Below the pieces are notes generated by a model. That model saw nothing but the letters and a program-made list of their open reading frames with translations, was not told the origin of the DNA and did no database searches. Position numbers and translations under genes: made by a program. From Thermoplasmata archaeon (GTDB lineage Archaea > Thermoplasmatota > Penumbrarchaeia > Penumbrarchaeales > EX4484-36), in the NCBI GenBank assembly GCA_021160765.1, contig JAGHBW010000161.1:1-9987 (forward strand): a DNA stretch of 9,987 nt. Reading direction: 5' to 3'. Positions 1 through 5,464 of the stretch are shown piece by piece (position 1 is the first letter of the stretch; the number at the start of each line of letters is the position of its first letter).

Positions 1-73
1 CCTTGCCGCCGCTGTAGCCTACGGATTTTACATAAAAGGCTCTTGGAGGCACAGGGTTATAGATGAGGAGTGA
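1..73 (+). CDS. C-terminal end of an unidentified upstream gene (partial)
   Basis: An open frame enters from the left edge (first full codon at base 2) and stops at TGA 71-73. It encodes 23 residues that begin LAAAVAYGFYIKG and end in VIDEE. The small hydrophobic stretch followed by a charged tail would fit the end of a membrane helix, but too little is visible to name a family. The stop lies 21 bp before the start of the next gene, on the same strand, and no promoter-like element separates them, so the two are probably co-transcribed. Confidence 0.5.
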   Translation, partial: LAAAVAYGFYIKGSWRHRVIDEE

Positions 74-82
74 ATATGGAAA

Positions 83-90
83 GGGGGGAG
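83..90 (+). promoter_or_regulatory. Ribosome binding site of the DUF885-like gene
   Basis: The purine run GGGGGGAG ends 4 bases before the ATG at 95. It supports this start over later in-frame ATGs and fits translation from a message that also carries the upstream gene. Confidence 0.6.
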
Positions 91-94
91 CATT

Positions 95-1690
95 ATGGAA
101 GAGGAAACGTTCAACCTCTGGAAGGAGCTGAACCCTGTTAGTGCATACGCCCAGGGATTGAGTGAGTGCGCCGGGAGGATTTTCATTCCCACGCCCAAGA
201 ACGTGGAAGAGATGCTCAAAAGGCTTCAGGCGGTGAAGGTGGAGAGCGAGGTTGAAGAGATGCTAATTGAGAACTTCCAGATCAATCTGACACATATAGA
301 ACCGCACCACATTCCATCATCCAGCTTGTGGGCCATATTTTACCACCTAGTTCTGGAGGGGCCTGCGGGGGAACATATGGGGGACCTCTTAGAGGCCGTA
401 AAAGAACTACTTGACTCCTCCACAAGGATACTGGGAGAGGAGTACCCGCCAGAGATAAGAGTACTGGCACACATTGAAGCGTCGGGGCTTATAACTATCC
501 TCGAGAGCCTGTCGGGTTCCAATCCGTTTTTGAGGGTTATGGTGGAGGATGTGATGAAAAGAGCTGATGAGTTTCGGGAGAGGTACAGGATGGTGGGGAT
601 CTTAAAGGGGGTCTATGAGGAGATATATCCACTTCTGGCAGAGCAGGAGACACATCTTAAAAGGGACGATTATTCTGAGATTCTCAGAGGACTCTACGGC
701 TATCCCTACACCCCTGCGGAGATTGAGGAGAAGGCCCTCAGGTGGATCAAGGAGGGGATGAAGCCATTCGCAGAAGCACTGCAGGAGAATGCCAGCAGGG
801 CTGGGGTGGCAGCTGATGTGGAGAAGGTGGAGGGGGAATTGACGAAAATAGACGGGGAGAAGGTGGGAGAATTCCTTGGAAGGATAAGAGAGGTTCTTCT
901 CCCTGTTGTGAAAAAGAGATTGATTGACGTTCCTCCAGAGTACAATACGGAGTTAATGCAGACACCTGAGTACTTGCGGCCTCTTATTCCAACTGCCGCC
1001 ATGACCCCCATGGGGACCCTGACAGGCAGCCCCCGAAGTATATTCTTCTACACAGTTTCTGAGAAGGTCTCCCTGCCAGACATGGTGCTCTCCCTGGTCC
1101 ACGAGGAGTACGGTCACGCTGTTCATTACACCTTAAGCTCCCTCAATCCGTTTAAGGTAAGCACCCTCCTTGAGAGAATAGACACTTCCTTTTCCCTCCC
1201 CATATCGGAGGGAATCTCGTTCCACAGGGAGTTGGAGTTCCTAAACCTCCTTAAAGAGATAGATGAAGGGGTGGGAGGTGAGGAGGAGAGAAGGCTTAAA
1301 GAGTTCTTTGAGAGGCACTACCCCGGGGGGCTTAAAAGAGCGATACTGGAGATGTCCTACGAGGTCCATAAATGGAGGTTCATAAGGTTCTTAAGGGCAC
1401 TGGGGGACGTCAGAATAAACACTGGTAAGCAGTCCCTCTACGAGTTCGTTGAGTGGGCCCACAGGTTCACATCTTTAAAGAGAGAGGACATATTCAACCA
1501 GATATTCATCTTCCAGGAAACCCCGGGGTATGCACCATCATACAGCCTGGGAGAGGAGGTTATTCAGAAGATACAAAAGCTCGGGCTGGAGGCTGGAATG
1601 GAACTTAAGGATGTAAACACAGAGATCGCCGCAAGGGGATTTCTTCCACTTAAAATGTTCATTAAATGGTTTGAGGAGAGGTACAGCTAA
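95..1690 (+). CDS. DUF885-like zinc metallopeptidase (HExxGH variant)
   Basis: A 531-residue soluble protein with no visible signal peptide or membrane segment, probably a cytoplasmic metallopeptidase. I assign it to DUF885-like gluzincins (clan MA) from motifs in the right order. The N-terminal LWKELNPVSAYAQGL resembles the start of DUF885 proteins. HEEYGHAVH lies at residues 336-344. EGISFHRE at 372-379 matches the family's EGWxxYxE, with the same spacing between the two Glu. PGYAPSYSLG at 477-486 matches the PGxxxxYxxG element near the C-terminus. The length suits the family, usually about 550-600 residues. The zinc motif is odd: DUF885 proteins have HExxPGH, while here one residue is missing (HExxGH, as in dipeptidyl peptidase III). 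Predicted ligands are H336, H341 and E372, with E337 as the catalytic base. The substrate is unknown. The 3' end overlaps the convergent acylphosphatase gene by 4 bp. Confidence 0.7.
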   Translation: MEEETFNLWKELNPVSAYAQGLSECAGRIFIPTPKNVEEMLKRLQAVKVESEVEEMLIENFQINLTHIEPHHIPSSSLWAIFYHLVLEGPAGEHMGDLLEAVKELLDSSTRILGEEYPPEIRVLAHIEASGLITILESLSGSNPFLRVMVEDVMKRADEFRERYRMVGILKGVYEEIYPLLAEQETHLKRDDYSEILRGLYGYPYTPAEIEEKALRWIKEGMKPFAEALQENASRAGVAADVEKVEGELTKIDGEKVGEFLGRIREVLLPVVKKRLIDVPPEYNTELMQTPEYLRPLIPTAAMTPMGTLTGSPRSIFFYTVSEKVSLPDMVLSLVHEEYGHAVHYTLSSLNPFKVSTLLERIDTSFSLPISEGISFHRELEFLNLLKEIDEGVGGEEERRLKEFFERHYPGGLKRAILEMSYEVHKWRFIRFLRALGDVRINTGKQSLYEFVEWAHRFTSLKREDIFNQIFIFQETPGYAPSYSLGEEVIQKIQKLGLEAGMELKDVNTEIAARGFLPLKMFIKWFEERYS

Positions 1691-2382
1691 GGTGAGTCCT
1701 GCTTTCTCCCACCGCCAGTTAAGTAATCCACAAGCCGGATGAACGCCTCTTTCATCTCGTGAATGTCCCTCTCTAGGCGCTCCATTCTTTTACCGAACTC
1801 GTCGTATCTCTCCCCAAGCCAGTCAAACCGTTCAGTCATGTGTGAATCAAGTTCCCTGATAGATTCTGTGGTTTTCACCTGCTCTTTCAGTGTGATGTCC
1901 TGTTTTTCCAGCATTTTGTCTTGTTTCTCTAACGTTTTGTCCTGTTTTCCTCCAAGATCATGATGCATTGCGGTGATTTTTGAGCTGAGATTGGCATTCA
2001 TGGACGTCATAGCCAGAATTGCCATCTCACTACGTTCCAGTGTTTCTTTCTCAAGTGGACTGAGATCCATCCCATCATATTCAACCTCAAAGGGATACCG
2101 TATCCTATGGCTGTCAAACCCCTCCCACTCCTCACCATACTCTTCAATCTTTTCAACGTTTATTTGGAGAGGGTCCTCTGGATCGGGGGATTTCTTGTCT
2201 ATGGCCTTCAGGAACTTCTTATAGATTCCCTCAGGGCATTCACAATATATCTCCACAGTTCCATCTTCCTGATTTCTGACGCTCCCCCGAACCCTCATTC
2301 TCCTCGCTATAACTTTAACATAGGTTCTGTATCCAACGTCCTGAACATTTCCGTGAACCACTAGCCTCCTTTTAACCGCCAT
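1687..2382 (-). CDS. Acylphosphatase domain fused to a C-terminal coiled coil
   Basis: A 231-residue protein. Residues 1-90 form an acylphosphatase-like domain: HGNVQDVGYR at 10-19 holds the phosphate-binding loop and catalytic Arg19, and VRNQEDG at 35-41 holds catalytic Asn37. Acylphosphatases hydrolyse acyl phosphates such as acetyl phosphate. The usual Gly of VQGVG is Asp15 here, so activity is likely but not certain. Residues about 110-220 are charged and helical, with three near-identical heptads starting at 146, 153 and 160 (KQDKxLE-like), which predicts an oligomeric coiled coil. The total is more than twice the length of a standalone acylphosphatase of about 90-100 residues, so this is a fusion; the role of the coil is unknown. 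A TATA-like box about 46 bp upstream of the ATG gives a leader of about 20 nt containing GGATG. Its TAG stop overlaps the TAA of the convergent peptidase gene. Confidence 0.8.
   Translation of the reverse strand: MAVKRRLVVHGNVQDVGYRTYVKVIARRMRVRGSVRNQEDGTVEIYCECPEGIYKKFLKAIDKKSPDPEDPLQINVEKIEEYGEEWEGFDSHRIRYPFEVEYDGMDLSPLEKETLERSEMAILAMTSMNANLSSKITAMHHDLGGKQDKTLEKQDKMLEKQDITLKEQVKTTESIRELDSHMTERFDWLGERYDEFGKRMERLERDIHEMKEAFIRLVDYLTGGGRKQDSP
1885..1947 (-). repeat. Three tandem 21-bp coding repeats (coiled-coil heptads)
   Basis: Three consecutive 21-bp units encode KQDKTLE, KQDKMLE and KQDITLK inside the acylphosphatase fusion protein. Each unit is one heptad, so the repeat probably grew by in-frame duplication within a coiled coil. 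Confidence 0.7.
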
Positions 2383-2423
2383 GTCAACATCACATCCTAC
2401 GGATACTATGCTTTAGTCTCTTG

Positions 2424-2433
2424 AAATATAAAA
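2424..2433 (-). promoter_or_regulatory. TATA-like box of the acylphosphatase gene
   Basis: On the minus strand the sequence reads TTTTATATTT, preceded by an A-rich stretch that could serve as a BRE. Archaeal spacing of about 26 bp puts the transcript start near 2402, about 20 nt before the ATG at 2382. Confidence 0.5.
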
Positions 2434-2510
2434 ATTGTTTTGCTCTGAAACACCTAAACCCTTTTCCAGACCCCGAGAGGAACCAAATGTTAATTCAAAG
2501 GTGAGGGTGC

Positions 2511-2573
2511 ATGGGAAATCCATATTTAGTTTACCTGTGCCTGAAGGTGTTTTATGCATTCAATATACTGTAA
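2511..2573 (+). CDS. Possible 20-residue hydrophobic micro-ORF
   Basis: ATG at 2511 to TAA at 2571-2573 encodes a 20-residue peptide that begins MGNPYLVYL and is mostly hydrophobic and aromatic. The purine-rich AAAGGTGAGGG lies just upstream and could act as a ribosome binding site. It sits in the divergent promoter region upstream of the ATPase gene. The 9-bp word GAGGGTGCA occurs at its start (2503-2511) and just after its stop (2574-2582). An ORF this short can easily arise by chance, so this is only a candidate leader peptide or microprotein. Confidence 0.15.
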   Translation: MGNPYLVYLCLKVFYAFNIL

Positions 2574-2606
2574 GAGGGTGCAAATATACGTTTTTGTCGC
2601 GCAACC

Positions 2607-2614
2607 TTTAAGTA
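2607..2614 (+). promoter_or_regulatory. TATA-like box of the ATPase gene
   Basis: TTTAAGTA is centred at about 2610.5, which is 25-26 bp before the ATG at 2636. No ribosome binding site precedes 2630 or 2636, so the message is probably leaderless and begins at the second of the two nearby ATGs. Confidence 0.5.
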
Positions 2615-2635
2615 TCTTAACAGTAATTAATGAAT

Positions 2636-3856
2636 ATGGGTTCAAGAATCGTGGTTCACAGAACAGAGGCAGAGGAGATAAAAAGGATTGGGGGGTGGGT
2701 GCTGATCTTTGGACGCAGGAAGGTTGGAAAGACCTATCTCATTAAGAATTTTCTTGATTACGACACCTATGCATCAATCCGCGTTGACAGGAGTGTTCGG
2801 ATTGAGGAGGGAGGAGAAGAGAGAAGCGTAAACAATCTTGAGGAATTCAGCAGGATTGTGAGGAGAGGGCTGAAAGATGGCGGTACAGTGGTGATTGACG
2901 AGTTTCAGCGTTTGCCAGAAAAAATCCTGGAGGATCTTGCTGCTGTGCACCCGGAGGGGAGGCTCATCCTCTCAGGCTCCAGCATGCGGGTGGTGACCAA
3001 ATTGATCGGCAAAGGCTCATCCTTTCTGGGAATACTCTATCCGTATCACCTTAGCCAGATAAAAGCTAGGGATATTCTGAGGTCACTTTTTAAAGTGTTA
3101 CCACCGGAGAGGGCTGTTGAGCTTGCACCGTTTCTGCGAGATCCTTGGACAATTCCTCTTTTGAATGAGAGCGTGGATTTTATGGGAAACCTCGTGAGAA
3201 TAACGCCCTATGCAGTACCCGCTCTTGTGGGTGAGATATTCACAGAGGAGGAGCGGGAGATGACACGAACATATCAGGCCATAATTTCACTGATGGGCAG
3301 TGGATACACGAGAGCGGAAGAAATTGCATCCATCCTTTACACCAGGGGAATCGTGAAGACTCCTGCGAGTTCATCGGTTCTCCCTTATATGAAGAACCTT
3401 CGTGATATGGGGATACTCCGTGAGACCAAAGTATATGGGAAGAAGAAATACGTTTATCGCATAGATTCAGAGGTGGTGAATTTCTACTATTATCTCAACT
3501 CAAGGTATGATCTTTCCAGAGATGTTTCGTTTGAAGAAGTCAAGCCCACAGTTGACAAATTGAAATCCATGGCTGTTGAGAGGTTCATTGCCGATTTATT
3601 CGCTGAGATTCACAATGCGCGTGTGGAAGAGTTAAAGAAGAGGGATGGAGAGATAGACATACTTTTAACGCGAAGAAACAAGCCAATATTGGTTGGTGAG
3701 GTGAAATGGCGTGAACTGAGGGCAAAGGATGTTAGGAAATTTGTGGAGAGGGTTTGGGATTTCTCATGCGATAAAGTGATCTTTACCAGAAAAAGTAAAG
3801 GACGGGTTGAGGATGTGAGGGTGCTCACCCCTGAGGATCTTGTGGAGATGGTTTGA
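2636..3856 (+). CDS. Archaeal AAA ATPase with C-terminal DUF234-type nuclease-like domain
   Basis: A 406-residue protein of the archaeal ATPase group (PF01637 with DUF234, COG1672-like). The P-loop GRRKVGKT is at residues 26-33, Walker B VVIDE at 85-89 with D88 and E89, and a sensor-like LSGSS follows near 112-116. Residues about 215-270 look like a winged helix that ends in KKKYVYRI. The C-terminus has a PD-(D/E)xK-like pattern: E339 and D341, then E355-V-K357 in a beta strand. The family is widespread and multi-copy in archaea; its role is not established, though links to mobile elements or defence have been suggested. I chose ATG 2636 over ATG 2630, two codons upstream, because the TATA-like box lies 26 bp before 2636 and there is no ribosome binding site. 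It stands alone on the plus strand, divergent from the acylphosphatase gene. Confidence 0.85.
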   Translation: MGSRIVVHRTEAEEIKRIGGWVLIFGRRKVGKTYLIKNFLDYDTYASIRVDRSVRIEEGGEERSVNNLEEFSRIVRRGLKDGGTVVIDEFQRLPEKILEDLAAVHPEGRLILSGSSMRVVTKLIGKGSSFLGILYPYHLSQIKARDILRSLFKVLPPERAVELAPFLRDPWTIPLLNESVDFMGNLVRITPYAVPALVGEIFTEEEREMTRTYQAIISLMGSGYTRAEEIASILYTRGIVKTPASSSVLPYMKNLRDMGILRETKVYGKKKYVYRIDSEVVNFYYYLNSRYDLSRDVSFEEVKPTVDKLKSMAVERFIADLFAEIHNARVEELKKRDGEIDILLTRRNKPILVGEVKWRELRAKDVRKFVERVWDFSCDKVIFTRKSKGRVEDVRVLTPEDLVEMV

Positions 3857-3930
3857 TTGAAACTCACACATCTGGTCGCCATACACCATAAAGGACCTGG
3901 GTGCTTCTAAAAGGGCGAAGCAAAAGAAAA

Positions 3931-3940
3931 AACATAAAAA
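3931..3940 (+). promoter_or_regulatory. Possible TATA-like box before a small degraded gene
   Basis: AACATAAAAA is centred about 26 bp before an ATG at 3962, the same geometry as the other leaderless promoters in this window. The match is weak and A-rich, and the gene it would serve appears broken. Confidence 0.25.
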
Positions 3941-3961
3941 GAGACTTTTTCATTCGTTCAT

Positions 3962-4074
3962 ATGGGGAGAAAGGTGGTGATACAACGATATTTGAGGAGA
4001 TTATAACGGGAATAGATTGGTTAAGGAGGAGGAGAAAGGAGATGTCAAACCTGCCGTACAGTGGAGGAGAGTGA
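3962..4074 (+). pseudogene. Possible frameshifted small gene (about 37 codons)
   Basis: From ATG 3962 the frame reads MGRKVVIQR and soon stops at TAA 4004-4006. A different frame is open from about 3988 and reads IFEEIITGIDWL, then an Arg-rich stretch, then SNLPYSGGE, stopping at TGA 4072-4074. A single-base shift near 3986-3988 would join the two into a protein-like chain of about 37 residues. Its size and acidic/amphipathic helix followed by basic residues would suit an antitoxin-like or DNA-binding peptide, but I do not recognise the family. The reading could be chance in purine-rich DNA. Confidence 0.25.
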
Positions 4075-4096
4075 TGGGGTTTAGTGTCTCCTCCAC
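4061..4096. repeat. 10-bp perfect inverted repeat
   Basis: GTGGAGGAGA at 4061-4070 is exactly complementary to TCTCCTCCAC at 4087-4096, with a 16-nt loop. It overlaps the end of the possible frameshifted small gene. No T-run follows, so a terminator is not obvious. It may be a structured RNA element or a remnant of a mobile element. Confidence 0.45.
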
Positions 4097-4128
4097 CAGT
4101 CTCTTCTCGCCCACTCACCTGTGCCCTA

Positions 4129-4176
4129 TTACTGCCGAAGTGTTTCTATCTTCTTCTCACGGTCGTAGAACTTCAT
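4129..4176 (-). pseudogene. N-terminal remnant of a second archaeal ATPase
   Basis: On the minus strand, ATG at 4176 opens 15 codons reading MKFYDREKKIETLRQ, then TAA and TAG. This string closely resembles the first residues of many PF01637-type archaeal ATPases, which commonly begin M-x-F-x-x-R-E-K-E-I-x-x-L. Nothing resembling the P-loop follows in any minus-strand frame down to the ATPase gene, so the rest appears lost. It is distinct from the intact ATPase gene at 2636-3856, whose start reads differently. The family resemblance is from memory of the pattern, and the remnant is short. Confidence 0.4.
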
Positions 4177-4190
4177 ATTTATGCCCCACA

Positions 4191-4201
4191 GGTATAATAC
4201 C
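4191..4201. promoter_or_regulatory. 11-bp palindrome with TATA core
   Basis: GGTATAATACC is a perfect palindrome around a central A, followed by a half copy (GGTAT) at 4207-4211. It could be a bidirectional promoter core or an operator. On the plus strand it lies 23 bp before a possible TTG start at 4219; on the minus strand it lies 20 bp before the ATPase remnant. Neither distance is ideal. Confidence 0.25.
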
Positions 4202-4218
4202 CCGTAGGTATAGAAATC

Positions 4219-4374
4219 TTGAGACGCTTCGCGAGTGTAGAAGGGCAGGGCGGGCATGTGGAAGAAGAGATTGGAGACCGTAAAATTCACATAGAAATGC
4301 AGCATAGGGAGGGGTCATTCGGGGGAGGTTTCCCTTCAGGCATAGCTTTAGCGATGTTCAAAGATAGGAGGTAG
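4219..4374 (+). pseudogene. Short start-less coding fragment leading into the RNA ligase gene
   Basis: The frame is open from the TAA at 4195-4197 to the TAG at 4372-4374 and contains FASVEGQGGHVEEEIGD, then IHIEMQHREGSFGGGFPSG, then a short end AMFKDRR. The composition is protein-like and most codons begin with a purine. It has no ATG or GTG near its beginning; the only early candidates are TTG at 4219, without a clear ribosome binding site, and ATG at 4297. Its last codons form the ribosome binding site of the RNA ligase gene, an arrangement typical of operons. I do not recognise the family. It is either the 3' remnant of a lost gene, a small gene with a TTG start, or chance. Confidence 0.3.
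4366..4372 (+). promoter_or_regulatory. Ribosome binding site of the RNA ligase gene
   Basis: AGGAGGT lies 6 bases before the ATG at 4379, a near-perfect complement of the 16S rRNA 3' end. It fixes the start of the RNA ligase gene and implies a transcript with a leader or an upstream cistron. Confidence 0.75.
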
Positions 4375-4378
4375 AAAA

Positions 4379-4933
4379 ATGAAGAAAATACCTACAATAT
4401 TCAAAAGAGGTGAGGACCACAAAGTTATCCCTGAGCCGCATCCCGACTGCCTATGGGTCTTTGAAGGCGAGGGTGTAGCTACACGGAAATATGATGGGAC
4501 ATGTGTGGCTATAATTGAGGGGAAGTATTATAAACGGCGTGAGGTGAAGAAGGGAAAAAATCCACCTTCAGACTTCATAGAGGTGGATTATGATCCAATA
4601 ACAGGCAAACGTTTTGGCTGGGTTCCTGTTAATTTTGATGATCCGGCGGATCGGTACCATGTGGAGGCATTTAACCGATTAGCCGAAGAGGGCAAAATAG
4701 AAGACGGAACGTATGAGCTTTGTGGCCCTAAAATTCAGGGCAATCCGGAGAACTTCCCCTATCATGTACTGATTAAACACAGCGAAGCTGAGGTTTTCCC
4801 AGACTTCCCCAGAGATTATGAGGGTCTAAAAGAATGGCTAGCTGACAAAGACATTGAAGGGATAGTCTTTCATCACCCTGATGGAAGGATGGCAAAGATC
4901 AAAAAGAGAGACTTCGGTCTTAAAAGAAGATAA
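4379..4933 (+). CDS. RNA ligase family protein (DUF5565 / RLIG1-like)
   Basis: A 184-residue covalent nucleotidyltransferase. Motif I is ATRKYDGTC at residues 34-42; K37 should take up AMP. RREVKKGK follows at 53-60 and is typical of prokaryotic members. YELCGPKIQGNPE at 112-124 serves as motif III, EGIVFHH at 160-166 as motif IV, and MAKIKKRDFG at 171-180 as motif V with K173 and K175. The family includes human RLIG1 (C12orf29), a 5'-to-3' RNA ligase; prokaryotic and phage members are about this length, so the protein is probably complete and consists of the catalytic core. Expected reaction: ATP-dependent sealing of 3'-OH and 5'-phosphate RNA ends, with a role in RNA repair inferred. All key residues are present. 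It lies in a segment with gene remnants and next to an archaeal ATPase, which suggests an accessory, transferable gene. Confidence 0.85.
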   Translation: MKKIPTIFKRGEDHKVIPEPHPDCLWVFEGEGVATRKYDGTCVAIIEGKYYKRREVKKGKNPPSDFIEVDYDPITGKRFGWVPVNFDDPADRYHVEAFNRLAEEGKIEDGTYELCGPKIQGNPENFPYHVLIKHSEAEVFPDFPRDYEGLKEWLADKDIEGIVFHHPDGRMAKIKKRDFGLKRR

Positions 4934-4940
4934 AGGCCTC

Positions 4941-4947
4941 TATTTTT
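4941..4947 (+). terminator. Short T-run after the RNA ligase gene
   Basis: TATTTTT starts 8 bases after the stop codon. Archaeal RNA polymerase often terminates at T-rich tracts without a hairpin, so this may be the first of two termination points, the second being the hairpin region downstream. Confidence 0.3.
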
Positions 4948-5004
4948 CCCATCACTCTCCGTGACCCCACCAATAGCTTCTAGATACGGAAACAGTTCTC
5001 AATG

Positions 5005-5075
5005 GGCAGGCCAGGATTAAATAAAACGGGCCTGCCGACTGAAAGCGGTGGGGATTATTTTTTCATCCCTTCAGT
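5005..5075. terminator. Hairpin region between convergent genes, probably a bidirectional terminator
   Basis: GGCAGGCC at 5005-5012 pairs perfectly with GGCCTGCC at 5029-5036 around a 16-nt AT-rich loop. A second element follows: ACTGAA at 5038-5043 pairs with TTCAGT at 5070-5075, and inside it GGGAT at 5051-5055 pairs with ATCCC at 5065-5069 around a loop that contains TATTTTTT. The plus strand therefore has a GC-rich stem followed by a T-run, and the minus strand has a T-rich loop (GTTTTATTTA) inside the first stem. It lies between the ends of the RNA ligase gene and the DUF35 gene, and the second element overlaps the DUF35 stop codon. Confidence 0.55.
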
Positions 5076-5464
5076 CTGAACTTATATCCATACTGTATTG
5101 TCCCGGATTTTCCCTCCTCCCTCAGTTTCCTGAAGACCATCTCCACCTCCTTTCCTATTTCAACCTCGTCAGGTTCGGCATCAACGATCTGTCCCAGAAG
5201 CGTCGCCCCCTCAGGTGTCTCTATCAGGGCCATTATGTAGGGGGAGAGGTGTTCATAGTCCGAGAGGGGGTCATGTACCACGGTGTAAGATATGATCCTT
5301 CCCTCACCGCTCAGGGTGACCCGCTCCATCTTCCCCAAGGACTTCCTGTGACATTTTGGACACAACGGCCTCTGCGGGAAATAAACGGTCCCACACACCG
5401 TACACCTGCTCCCGGCAAGGTTGTACCTCTGATCCTGATACCTCCAGTATCTTGGAACTGGCAT
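5063..5464 (-). CDS. DUF35 OB-fold/zinc-ribbon protein, partner of thiolase and HMG-CoA synthase
   Basis: A 133-residue protein. A zinc ribbon with C21-x2-C24 and C35-x2-C38 is followed by an OB-fold (about residues 46-130) with the strand GEGRIISYTVVHD. This matches the DUF35 family. In the archaeal thiolase/HMG-CoA synthase complex described from Methanothermococcus, the DUF35 protein bridges the two enzymes and helps channel acetoacetyl-CoA. It is the last gene of the operon: its ATG directly follows the thiolase TAA with no gap, and its ribosome binding site lies in the last thiolase codons. All four cysteines are present, although DUF35 proteins often lose some. The same role is inferred here from gene order and family. 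Confidence 0.9.
   Translation of the reverse strand: MPVPRYWRYQDQRYNLAGSRCTVCGTVYFPQRPLCPKCHRKSLGKMERVTLSGEGRIISYTVVHDPLSDYEHLSPYIMALIETPEGATLLGQIVDAEPDEVEIGKEVEMVFRKLREEGKSGTIQYGYKFRLKG

Noticed and set aside
1885..1947. Tandem repeats as a CRISPR-like or mobile repeat
   Set aside because: The units are contiguous, 21 bp long and in frame, which a coiled-coil coding sequence fully explains; there are no spacers.
3864..4118. Minus-strand open frame of 84 codons
   Set aside because: The product is Ser/Pro/Leu-rich without motifs and is antisense to the purine-rich stretch that explains its openness.
4017..4283. Plus-strand open frame of 88 codons in the remnant region
   Set aside because: The translation has no recognisable motif, crosses other better-supported fragments, and has a Ser/Arg-rich composition typical of non-coding frames.
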